From assembly GCA_958299035.1 (NCBI GenBank), contig CATQJL010000305.1, positions 32,377,733-32,441,732 of the forward strand: 64,000 nt of DNA. The letters run 5' to 3'. The notes beneath the pieces are model-generated. The model was given only the letters and a program-made list of their open reading frames with translations. It ran no database searches and was not told the DNA's origin. How positions within the stretch are numbered: position 1 is the stretch's first letter; each line of letters starts with the position of its first letter. Below, one piece after another: positions 11,805 to 21,593 of this stretch. The position numbers and the translations under genes were made by a program. The DNA is from Cylicocyclus nassatus. Its lineage: Eukaryota > Nematoda > Chromadorea > Rhabditida > Strongylidae.

Positions 11805-14247
11805 TCATCGAGAAAAAGCAGTGCCACATCATTTGAAATTTGTGCTACAATCATCCTGTCAAACACTTTACGAGTACCTATACGAAGGACCGGATCGTGA
11901 ACGTGTAACAACTGAAAGCAAGGTAAAGAGAGTCGTTGATAAAATTAGACAGCATTTGAGAAGGTCATGCTATGTCCGCCTCAAGCCCTTCACCGAATTT
12001 TTGGTTTTTCAAAGAAAGACAGATTGCACACCCTGTTCAGATGGCAGTCCACCTACCAGGACGTCAAATTGTGCATTTCATCCCTGCAGAAGAACAACAC
12101 TATTGAACAACAAATGGAACGCCTATACAACACTCATAACGTTCTTCGATTTGAATATACTGTGCTAGAACCTTTGACGATGTTGAACCTTTAGATTTGA
12201 CGGTTGATGCTGGCGAACTCTTCTATCATGTAATTCTAGAGCATTTCACATTCACAGCTGCTACAGTTGGAGATCCAGGAGACGCGTAGGCAAGGAAATC
12301 GGCAGGATATATGTGTTCCCACGAGAGGTAGAGCGTTGTTGCCTTCGCATACTTCTGCTTGTAACTAAGAGAAAGGCATTTATCGAAAACTTCGCACAGT
12401 CGATGGAGGAAGTTATGATTCTCGCAAGCAACAAAAGATTTCGGATTTTTGAACGACGACACCTATTGTAAGAGGAGCAGAGAGGAAGTAGTGAGACAGA
12501 AGCGTTCCACTCTAGTTTTACGACTGCATGATATGCTGTTACGAAGTTGCAGATGCACAGAACCTTGGATCGAATCTGCATTGGCAATGAACGATGATTG
12601 TGTGCATCAAAAACTAAGCGAGCAGAAAGCTATTGCGATGGCGTATTTTGGTGTGTCCGATAGTCACTAGCAGGAACGAATGTGGGACGGCTTGTGACAC
12701 CCCCTGCAGATGTGCGTCCTGTCCCAATTGACACGATAATTTATACTCAGATAACCGCCGGGGGCAGGCGGCCATGCGAATTTTGAGCAAGCGCGCACCG
12801 GAAAAATAGTTCGTTGATTTTTTGCTGCCCGCTTGCAGAAATTTGGAAGAAAGTTGGCAAAATCAAAGACGAATGCTTGAAGAACAATCGCGGTTTCTTT
12901 ATGGATTAGCTGCGGCGCAGTGGCCGCATTCTCGCGTACTTTCCGCGAGAATATGCAAAAATTTTGAGGGCCGCACGTTCCTTTGTGGAGGACGGCGCAA
13001 CCCCCAGGTACTTTCCGCTGAGAGAAAGTACCTCAAACTTGAGTAATTAAACCAACGGTGACACCTCTGCCACACAGAGTCTTACCTGCGCTCGACGTAC
13101 GCCCGAAAATACCTTATAAGAGTCCGAGCGCTTGCTGAAAGTTTGGCCAGCGCTCGCTGGAAGATATTATTTGACGAGCGCTCGCAGAAAATTCTGTATT
13201 GCTGCCCGCTGGCAGAACGCGGAAGTACCGCCCGCTGAAGGTTTGGCCACGCCCCAAAATTCTGCTGACCGCCTGCAGAAAAGCGCGAGTTTGCGGACCG
13301 CCTGCCCCCGGCGATTATCTGAGTAAGTGATACCGCAGTAAGGGATTGGGTCTGCACGAATGACTGCTAATCAAGGATGGGCTGAAAATTTTGTTTCTAC
13401 TAGTGACTATCGGATACATCAAAATACGCCATCGCAATAGCTTTCTGCTCGCTTAGTTTTTGATGCACACAACCATCGTTCATTGCCAGTGCAGATTCGA
13501 TCCAAGGTTCTGTGCATCTGCAACTTCGCAACAGCATAGCATGCAGTGGTAAAACTTCGCAGAGTGGAACTCGTCTGGAATCGCACTACTTCCTCTCTGC
13601 TCCTCTTACAATAGGTGTCGTCGTTCAAAAATCCGAAATCTTTTGTTGCTCGCGAGAATCATAAACCCGTCCATCGACTGTGCGAAGTTTTCAAAAAATG
13701 TCTTTCCCTTAGTTTCAAGCAGAACTATGCGGAGGCAACAACGCTCTACCTCTCGTGGGAACACATACATCCTGCCGATTTCCTTGCCTACGCGTCTCTT
13801 GGATCTCCAACCGTAGTGAGCTGTGAATGTGAAATGCTCTAGAATTTCATGACAGAAGAGTTCGCGAGCATCAACCGTCAAATTCGAAGTTTCATCATCG
13901 GCAAAGGTTCTAGAGCACAGTATATTCAAAGAAGAACGTTGTGAGGTTGTATAGGCGTTCTCTTCGCTTTTAAAAATGCACAATTTGACGTTCTGGTAGG
14001 TGGACTGCCATCTGAACAGGGTGTGCAATCTGTCTTTCATTGAAAAACCAAAAATTCGGTGAAGGGCTTGAGGCGGACATAGCATAACCTTCTCAAGTGC
14101 TGTTTAATTTTTCAACGACTCTTTTTACCTTCTCTTTCAGTCGTTACACTTCACGATCCGGTCCTTCATATAGGTACTCGTAAAGTGTTTGACAGGATGG
14201 CTGTACCACAAATTTCAAGAACGATGTGGCACTGCATTTTCTCGATG
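11805..14247. repeat. Large inverted duplication, arms of about 0.85 kb
   Basis: Positions 11,805-12,670 (plus) recur as the reverse complement at about 13,399-14,247. Arm 1 read on minus and arm 2 read on plus each give MSSFKNPKSFVA(C/R)ENH, and the arms share CTTTACGAGTACCTATA and CTGTTCAGATGGCAGTCCACC. A TA-flanked MITE (12,746-13,323) sits in the spacer. Arm 2 is continuous with the 3' part of the BEL/Pao remnant, so the arms may be retrotransposon-derived. They carry no intact coding frame. Confidence 0.65.
12746..13323. mobile_element. Tc1/mariner-like foldback element, CTCAGATAA termini, TA TSD
   Basis: Ends CTCAGATAACCGCCGGGGGC and its inverse (...GCCCCCGGCGATTATCTGAG), TA on both sides, 578 bp. 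The interior has several short inverted blocks (AAGTACC, GCGCTCGC). Same terminal family as 2,945-3,264. It lies in the spacer of the 11.8-14.2 kb inverted duplication. Confidence 0.75.
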
Positions 14248-14639
14248 AGCTTAATGATCAAACTTTTTGCTTGCACCAGATCTGCTCCTTGGATTTTTTC
14301 TGTATCCACCTGGATTTCGCTGACCCTCTGATTACCTACTTCGTTTCCTCTGGTGCGTTGTTCGCCAGTTTAGTCAGGAATTTGCCAACTGCCAACAACA
14401 TACGCTACTGTTTTTTCAATCTTCGGAACAGACTGAACCGTTTCCACTGTAAGAGTGGTAATTGAATCGTATTCGAAATCTGCAATGCTTCAGCAGGTTC
14501 TGGGGGTAGCTTAAAGCGTTCTAACCCGTCATAGGTACGTTTTCGTCCGTAAGTGAGATCAGAGGGCCATCTCACCATATGTGATATTGCAGTTCTGCGG
14601 CTGCAAGACCTCGTGTGGCGCGTCTGCCGGATTTATCTT

Positions 14640-14900
14640 CATTTTTATGTATCCGAAATAGGTCTCCTTCCAGCTCTAATTTTTTTCGCATTCTTTGATT
14701 CTGTTCGCCGCTAGAGCTCCTGTAGTCTACTGTGGGCATTCATTCTTCAATTAACTCAAGGCTATCTCCGAGTCTGAGAAAAGATAAGCCGTATCTACAT
14801 TGATGGTTTACTTCAATTCTTTGAAAGTGGATAGCAACAGCCTTCCTGCTATCGTCAAGGCGTTGATTTCCAGATTCGGGATTGTATGTGGCATATTTAA
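14640..14900 (-). pseudogene. BEL/Pao RNase H fragment
   Basis: The minus strand encodes IPNLEINALTIAGRLLLS and, after a stop, YLFSDSEIAL, which matches the RNase H segment of BEL/Pao polyproteins (the conserved SDSEIAL block). Further on (about 14,600-14,640) it encodes PADRATRGLAAAELQ, the motif that follows RNase H in this family. Stops and frameshifts make it non-functional. Confidence 0.75.
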
Positions 14901-15753
14901 CGAAGGTAATTTCGACTTCGCTATCAGCAGGTGCTGTTCTGTTCCTTGTTCAATGTATTAGGTTGTGTAGTAAGTTCGTTCGCATTTTTGCGGTTAGATT
15001 TTTCTCAATATTTTGCGGAGCGTTTAGCGAGATGTTTCTATGCGTTCGGAAGCCTAACGTTTGCTATACCAAGTAGCTATCAATATTTTCTCATTTTTCA
15101 CGAAGTTAATTGAGAAATTCGACTGAAAGGTGCAAAATCATCCAGGGGGGCAAAGATTAAATTTTCGAGATCTTTTTCTCCCCTGATTTTTTTCGTTAAT
15201 CAATGATGAAATTTGTTCAAAAAGCCTGAGAACAATTGGAATAGTAACAGACTAATCACTTATCCACTTACTGCCAGTGTTTATGCTTATTCACGTCCTT
15301 TTACCGACCGTTTGATGCCATTTTTGCAAAAGGCTGAGCAAAACTATGCCACGAAGACGTTCTTGGTTTCGCGTACTTGAGTTGGATGTTCCACAGAATT
15401 CGATTGGAGTAATTAACCCATATATTTGATAATTTTATAATCAAAAACCCCCTTGTTTCCCGATTCTATATTGTTCGACAATCACCCTCTCACATGATGC
15501 CTTCATATGCCTGATGTTGACGCCGAATAGAGGTCAAAAAGCAAAATTATCTTTAAGATTATAAAATGAATTTTTGAGCAATTTTAGCGCTTATGAGTAG
15601 TTTGCGGGACAAACAGCATTCTATCCATCACGTCGCAAATTTCTCAAGCTGTTTTTCAAGCGTTCAAACCCATTTAAAAGGCAACATAATATAGTTGTCG
15701 AAAATAGAATTTTCGCTTTCTCGGATTTTCCGTTTTGTAGCCGATTTATTAAT

Positions 15754-16143
15754 TTAGCTTCTCAAGAATTGAGAGGATAATGACAGCATCTGGTAGAGCA
15801 GACTTAGCGCTTTCGAATGCATACAAACTTTTTGCCAGATGCTTTGTAAAATGTTGAGAAAAAGTTGAAAAAAAAGGCGAACGAACTTATTACACAACCT
15901 AATAGATAGCTGCCTTGGTAACTGTTTCGTGAAGCCTGCAATGGATTCCCACAACTTCTTCCACTGCTCCTCGTCCTCTTCAGAAAGCAAGTCGTCCCAT
16001 CCATAGGGTTCTAGCCATAACTGTTGGAAGAAGTGTTTGTTTTCAATCGTGAGCGGTGTAAGCCAGCGTAATGGATCGAAAACTGATGCATTGACGTGTA
16101 GAATCGCTCCTTCGTCACTCTTTTTAGCGGTTCCTCGTCGCAT
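15754..16143 (-). pseudogene. BEL/Pao A17/linker region
   Basis: A 129-codon open stretch contains ASVFDPLRWLTPLT and LWLEPYGWDDLL, the block between reverse transcriptase and RNase H in BEL/Pao polyproteins (usual form FDPLGWLTP; here Gly is replaced by Arg). It lies directly downstream of the RT catalytic segment in the element's own orientation. Confidence 0.85.
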
Positions 16144-16199
16144 CTGGCTGCTAATATGTCAGCGTTAGTGAGCCATTCGATCCCCAAAACCTTACACTT

Positions 16200-16479
16200 C
16201 GTTAAGGTGCTACGGTCTCTATCTGAAAAAATTGTCGGAAAAGTTGTCGCCTGACCTCTGAATCATTCGTAATGAACTCCCTCATGTTCATATTGATATC
16301 GTCAAAGATTCGCTTGACTTCTTAATATTGTTTGACGGCTTTGTCTCTATCATCCGTCGTTTTGAAGAGGTTGTCCACATACAGAGTATCCTTACTTGTG
16401 AAGAGAAATCATTCCTGCTTTCTGTGGCATCCAAATGGAAGTTGATAGTAGCAAACAGAAAGGGTGACTATGTATAGGA
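16200..16479 (-). pseudogene. BEL/Pao reverse transcriptase, C-terminal half with altered catalytic motif
   Basis: The minus strand encodes FLFATINFHLD and, at 16,370-16,381, YVDN followed by LFKTTDDRD. Active reverse transcriptases of this group carry YVDD, so the second catalytic aspartate is replaced by asparagine. The N-terminal half of the same domain lies at about 17,560-18,000, separated by a 1.07-kb insertion. Confidence 0.8.
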
Positions 16480-17552
16480 GCCTGCAGGATCGCGAGAGTC
16501 GGACGTGCGTACGGCCATTGCACCGCGCACGTCCGATGTCACTAAGGCAGGTGGGTGCCAGACTTATCCGCTTCAGCCGGTTCGTTCGGTTCATAAGTCA
16601 AATCACTACACTGTCCAACAGCAAAGGTGTGAACCGAATGAACCTGTTCAACAGGATAAGTTTTGCACCTACCTAGTCGTCGGACGCACACGTGCGCGGT
16701 GCAATGGCCGTACGCACGTCCGACTCAGGGCTCAGCAGAGATGGCGCTTTCACATGCTGGATGTCGTTTTCTTAGAGGAAAGCAAAAGGGAACTCGTAAT
16801 TTTTTCAAAGGGATTCGCGGAAATCTGTCCAAATATCAGTGGGCGAAAGCTAACCTTTATTGAGCCCTTAATTCAACTCTGACTTAATTTTACACGTAAC
16901 AGGTAAATTAACACGTTACAAACAGGATAAGCGCTCAGACCTGTGTGCACACGATTTCAATGTGTTAAAACACAATCTATATGCACAAAAAAAATAAATA
17001 GTCAGTTTGTTTACAACCGGTAAGCAAAATTAAGCCATCAAATGTGGTGTGTAGCTTCGCGACCACGGTCAAAAGGAAAGTATGAAAAATTATGAAATAG
17101 TTATGTGAAAGGAGAGAGTTGTAAATGTTTTTCTAATTTAAGTTGCTCCCGCGCAACCTGGGAGCACCCTTAGTTGCGCAGAACCAAACAAAGTCATAAT
17201 TTTCTCCCTTCTTCACATAACTTTTCAAAATTTCTTACATAAATATACTTTTCGTTCGATTATACTATGTAGACTTACCTTACCCCAAATTTCGTCCTTT
17301 CTGCTTTGCTACGGCCCTTGAATGATATAAAAACCGTCTTTTTTCACGGGTTGATGTTTTATCTCCCATTTTTCTTTCTATTCATGACTTCCATTCACTC
17401 ATCATTCGCTGCAAGTTATTAGCAGTATTTCTGCAAACATCACAAAAGGTATCTCGTAATCTTCTGTAATGTCAAGGGGACTTCGTTTACAAAATTCTCA
17501 AACGCCATCTCGTGCTGCGGCCTGGTCCGACTCTCGCGATCCTGCAGGCCCC
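16480..17552. mobile_element. 1.07-kb DNA element inserted in the BEL/Pao RT
   Basis: The inverted termini contain CCTGCAGGATCGCGAGAGTC at both ends, flanked by the direct heptamer TATAGGA (16,473-16,479 and 17,553-17,559). Removing it joins the two RT halves with only one copy of the heptamer. Inside it, 16,495-16,735 forms a further palindrome (GTCGGACGTGCGTACGGCCA and its inverse). There is no coding sequence of its own. Confidence 0.7.
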
Positions 17553-17559
17553 TATAGGA

Positions 17560-18660
17560 CCGAACGTCACTCGTGTGAAGCGGAAAGGACGATGTTTTTT
17601 CGCTCAACGGTTCGCTTAGATTCTTAACATAAGAATCTTGTTGCATTTCGGTCCTCTACATTAACCTCACTTGTAGGAAGGCTTTTTCTATATCTGCGGT
17701 CATGGCGATCTTTCCCATTCGAAATCTCGTGAGCATTCCGCAGATATTAGGTAGTATCGTCAAGGGTCCTTGGTGAAGGACATCATCGAGTGACGATTTC
17801 CCCGCATAATGAGCTGATGCGCCGAAAACAATACGCTTCGGGGTTGTTCGTTTTTCTGGGTTAACCACTGCTTGGTGTGCCAGATAGTGGATGACTTTGC
17901 CTTTAGGTCAAGGTTTGGCGGCAGGTTTTTTCCTCTTCCACTTCTTCGATAATCCTTTTCTGGAGTTGATTTTGAAGATATTGTCGAACTCATGTAGGAA
18001 GTCTTTGCGCGATCTTCGTACTTGTGAGCAGCGACTTCAGTCTGGCTAATGCGATGGATTTGTTGCCTGGTAGGTACTCGTGAGGCTCTTTCCATGGTAG
18101 CCGCACATAATATCCATCTGATTTTCTCACAATTGTTTCCTTGAATTTCTTCAAAATTCGGTCCTCTTGGAGCTTTTTGTCTTCTTTCTCAGTTCCTGTG
18201 TATTCTTCGATCCCTGAGAATTCCATCTTCCAGTAGTTGTTCCATATATCTAACTCCTTATCCTTGCTACTGGTTTGTAGCATAATGAATTCTGCTTTCG
18301 TTGTGTGTTTTTTCCATGAGTGCATGAATTTAAGCTTCGTCCCAATGAGGTACATGCCCGAGGGTAAGTTGTGCTTCTCATTATCCATCAGTTCCCATAA
18401 GTAGTCGCATCGCATCCTAAGAGAACGCGTGGTTGAATGTCTTCGTTGGTCTTCGTTGATAGTTGTAAGCCATGTTCCTTGATGTAGCTCAAGTCTTCCT
18501 CTGTGAGCTGTGGTTCCGCCGTCCTGGATGTCAGAACTGGACAGTCGTATAGTTTGCATGGATGTGTAGCGCATCTTCTGTGTACTAGATCCACGTGTAC
18601 TATACCGTGATTCTCCTCTTTTGCCAGCTTCATTGCAAACATCTCGAGACGTAAAGTGGA
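17560..18660 (-). pseudogene. BEL/Pao protease-RT spacer and N-terminal reverse transcriptase
   Basis: Minus-strand fragments include MTADIEKAFLQVRL, the RT block with the first catalytic aspartate (TADIEKAF), preceded by VFGASAHYAGKSSLDDVL. Upstream ORFs at 17,990-18,642 are in shifted frames. They cover the region between protease and RT and contain KSDGYYVRLPWKE, another BEL/Pao signature. At least two frameshifts are present. Confidence 0.8.
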
Positions 18661-18800
18661 AGTTCCTTTAGTTGGACCTCGTCTACTAGTTTTCTATCTA
18701 TAAATGATAGCTCTGATCCTGTGTCCATGAGTACTAGGAGTTGTCTGGACTCTGTGAGTCCTTGTATGACGGCGGTTCCTGTTAAGAGAGTGCACCCGTT
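18640..18800 (-). pseudogene. BEL/Pao aspartic protease fragment
   Basis: The minus strand encodes LLVLMDTGSELSFIDRKLV, with the DTG active-site triad of retroviral-type aspartic proteases (about 18,713-18,725). The context between gag knuckles and RT is correct for BEL/Pao. Confidence 0.8.
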
Positions 18801-18899
18801 TGCTGGGTATTGCTGTCCCTTACATGGTTAACTCCGCTCTCGTCTTGGGAGTCACTCATCCATTCTGTTCACTATTCCTCTATAGTGACCATTTTTGTC

Positions 18900-20870
18900 T
18901 GGATTGCCTAGGTTTGGCTTATGTTGTTCCTATTTGCTACATTCGTCCAACGTTGGATGCAGGAACTGTTCGAGCTGGATGTTTAATTTGTTGCGGCTTC
19001 GTTGTATTTCTTGTAGATTATTCATGGTTTGGCGGCAGTAATAGTATTCTACACGTCGATGAGTGGTGCTTGAGTCCATATCTGAAGCATCCTTGACACC
19101 TACAGTTTTGTGCTGTGTGATTTGGTTTCTCACAATTTAAAGGCAGTACATCGGCAGAATGAGACCCGTGACAAAACAAGGTCACAGGGTAGGAGCCCCC
19201 ATATAGAACCTATCGGCCAAAGTCCGGTCTTTCTCTGCCACTTCTAACCCCCGAAATTTCAAAGCGAAAGCAGCGCTCATCTCGTCTCCTCTTCGAACCC
19301 GCCCACCTCATGGACGAGTGACTTCCGCGGTCAGAGCGCCAGCCGCAATGCTATAAGCATGAGGTTCCGCAACGACTCTGCGTCTTCGCCATGACGGGCT
19401 TCGCGTTCACTCGTCCATGGGGTGGGCGGGTTCGGAGAGGACAGGAGATGAGCGCTGCTTTCGCTTTGAAATTTCGGGGGTTAGAAGTGGCAGAGAAAGA
19501 TCGGACTTTGGCCGATAGGTTCCATATGGGGGCTCCTACCCCGTGATCTTGTTTTGTCACGGGTCTCATTCTGCCGATGTACTGCCTTTAAGCACAGACG
19601 ATTCCTCGCCAAAAACGCTGCCCGCTCCAATACTGGAACTGTCCTGTATTCCCATAATCGATGGTTACTTCGTTTACAGTAGATGCAGGCTGGTATCGGG
19701 CGCTTCTCCTGAGCTCCTCCCCTGAGGGGAGAGGGTGGCGTATGAGGCTTTGAGATCAGCTCTTGACTCCTTTCTATACCCTCTTTAGTGTTGATAATGT
19801 CTTGAATTCCTTGTGCAAAACTGACCATGTCCATTGCTGAGTTTCTGTAAGCCTCCCTCGCCCTTCGAGTGCTTTCGTTTGCACTTCAGTACAGAATTTT
19901 CGTAAGACTAGAATAAGTACTAGTCTTTGATTGACATCCTGGCCTTTTGCGGTTAATTGCGTCAAGATGGCTGTAACCCGTTCAAGCAGGTTTGCTTGCT
20001 GTTTGGTGGATATTCCATCGGCCCTGGTGGTTTCGAGTCGCAGCAAATAGGTCTTCGATTACGGACGTGTCTTCGCCATACTTGTTCTTGAGTTTGTCGA
20101 TAACAAGTTGGCAACTTGCTTCTGCCACCTGGAACTGCGCTGCTGTCTGTCTAGCCTCTCCTACGAGTGCCTAGAGAATTGAACTTGATCATCGTGGGGA
20201 CTGGTTGTTCGTCTACGGTAGCTTGGATTTGGCCCAAAAGGACCCCCATTCTTAGCGTCTTCCACTGAACTTAAAGTTGCAGCCTAAGCAGCATTGCCTA
20301 CAGCTAGTTTGTATATGGCAGCGGCGTTGTCCATCTTGACGACTTGATAGATGATTGAGGTATAGCGGCGGCTTCGAGTTGTCTCTCTCTTCTTCTTGGC
20401 TTGGGTCAGGTTGTCTGGCGTGAAGAAAGTTCTGTCTCTTTTTCGTCTGTTGAGTAGAGACATTGCTGTTGCTGTCAGATCAAGCATGATCCAGGTAAGT
20501 TTCTTGGGATGTCCTCCCTTCCTATTGACAGCGTATTGAAGGCTTTTTGATAACTGGGGACCGCTAAATCCAGTACAGCTTTGGTTGTAGAGATGTTGGC
20601 GTGGCGGTGTGTTGTATTGATTTTATCCTGGTTCGTAAAAGATCTATCGTCTCCTCTTCGCTTTCCGTAATGGAGATTTCGAAGGCGATCATATGTTGGG
20701 AACCTCCTATCAGCTCCTTAAGTATTTTCCCCAACTTCTTCATCCTAGTTTTGTATGGTTTGAACGATGGCCCCATCCTACGTCTTCGTCTCCTCGAACG
20801 ATTTCGTCACCTTCCAGTCCTCGTTGATCTTCGGCTAGGCGGGCTTGTCCACTAATCAGTATTGATCGGC
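18900..20870 (-). pseudogene. BEL/Pao gag with zinc knuckles, split by a TTAA element
   Basis: Minus-strand pieces run from about 20,870 (start of gag, KLGKILKELIGG region) through LTKGQ/NLLERVTAILTQL-like helical segments (19,774-20,046) to a first knuckle-like CIYCKRSNHRLWEY (about 19,645-19,690). The second knuckle, CEKPNHTAQNC, lies at about 19,095-19,135 on the far side of the insertion at 19,141-19,587. Several frameshifts are present. Confidence 0.7.
19141..19587. mobile_element. 447-bp palindromic element with TTAA duplication, in gag
   Basis: TTAA flanks both ends (19,137-19,140 and 19,588-19,591). The termini are AGGCAGTACATCGGCAGAAT and its inverse, and the arms continue for about 190 bp. 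TTAA duplication is the hallmark of piggyBac-type transposition. Two other TTAA-flanked palindromes in the window (57,001-57,454 and 59,139-59,691) share the terminal AGGCAG but not the interior. Confidence 0.85.
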
Positions 20871-20886
20871 CCAGAAATTCGAGTGA

Positions 20887-20898
20887 GCCGATGCACCA
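20887..20898 (-). other. BEL/Pao primer-binding site, probably tRNA-Gly
   Basis: The minus strand reads TGGTGCATCGGC just upstream of gag. This is complementary to the 3' end of eukaryotic tRNA-Gly(GCC) (…GCCGATGCA plus CCA). The position between LTR/leader and gag, and the initial TGG, fit a retroelement primer-binding site. Confidence 0.6.
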
Positions 20899-20899
20899 A

Positions 20900-21230
20900 A
20901 TTTTCAGCTGGCCCCCAGGGAAAAGATGAAGAGAAAATGGGTGGTAACCATACTCAAAAGCGAAGAACTAATCCAAAGAAACGACAAAGCAAAATAGAAA
21001 GGTCAGCTGGATTCCATCTTTCGAGATAGTCGTCCTTGCTTTGTTGGAAGTTGGGGCTTCGCGGATTCGTACTGCTTTAGATAATGAATGCCACGCGGGT
21101 CGCTGAAGTAATGGTATAGCAACAGAGAATACCAGAATGCACCGCGAGGTACTTGCAGAGGAACCGCCAGCACACGTCAACACCTCAGACTTGGGTAATT
21201 TCACCCTTTATTGTTACTAACAAATCGAAA
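20900..21230 (-). other. Probable 5' LTR/leader of the BEL/Pao remnant
   Basis: This lies upstream of the primer-binding site in the element's orientation. The minus strand carries AATAAA at about 21,209-21,214, a plausible LTR polyadenylation signal. The LTR boundaries could not be fixed because no second LTR was found. Confidence 0.4.
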
Positions 21231-21593
21231 AATAGCATGGCAAACGAATGACGAACGAACAAGTGAGTATGCATAAGTGAGTAAACTGGACCTGATCACA
21301 GCACCAAATCATGGTTTTGACTACGACTACCAACAACAAACGAAGGAACTACTATGAAAAGCAACCGATAAACAGCACATTATTATCAGAGGAATGCGAA
21401 CAAAATAAAAAGTGGAGATACTTTAGGCGAATCCGCTGAGTGTCTGCGAGGTGGCGGCGCAACTGAAATAGCCGTTGGAGATCACGGAGGTGCTGAGGCC
21501 GGAGACCAAGACCGCCCTCAGCACAACTCCTGCAATTTTCACTGATCTATACCTCAAGGTGTTCCTTGCCTCACCTCATACGTGGCACTGATA
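21231..21593. other. Unassigned sequence between BEL/Pao and LINE
   Basis: No gene or repeat pair is supported. It may contain more of the BEL/Pao LTR. Confidence 0.3.

Larger units (their letters stand above)
14250..21230 (-). mobile_element. BEL/Pao LTR retrotransposon remnant (minus strand)
   Basis: Read on the minus strand from about 21,230 downward, the order is: probable LTR/leader, primer-binding site, gag with zinc knuckles, aspartic protease, reverse transcriptase, peptidase-A17-like linker, RNase H and the start of an integrase-like region. This is the BEL/Pao order. Frameshifts and stops break every domain. A TTAA-flanked element splits gag (19,141-19,587) and a second insertion splits RT (16,480-17,552). 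No 3' LTR could be identified, so the 3' boundary near 14,250 is approximate. Confidence 0.85.

Noticed and set aside
17760..18574. Apparently independent 111- and 194-codon minus-strand genes
   Set aside because: These are frame-shifted pieces of the BEL/Pao polyprotein between protease and RT, not separate genes.
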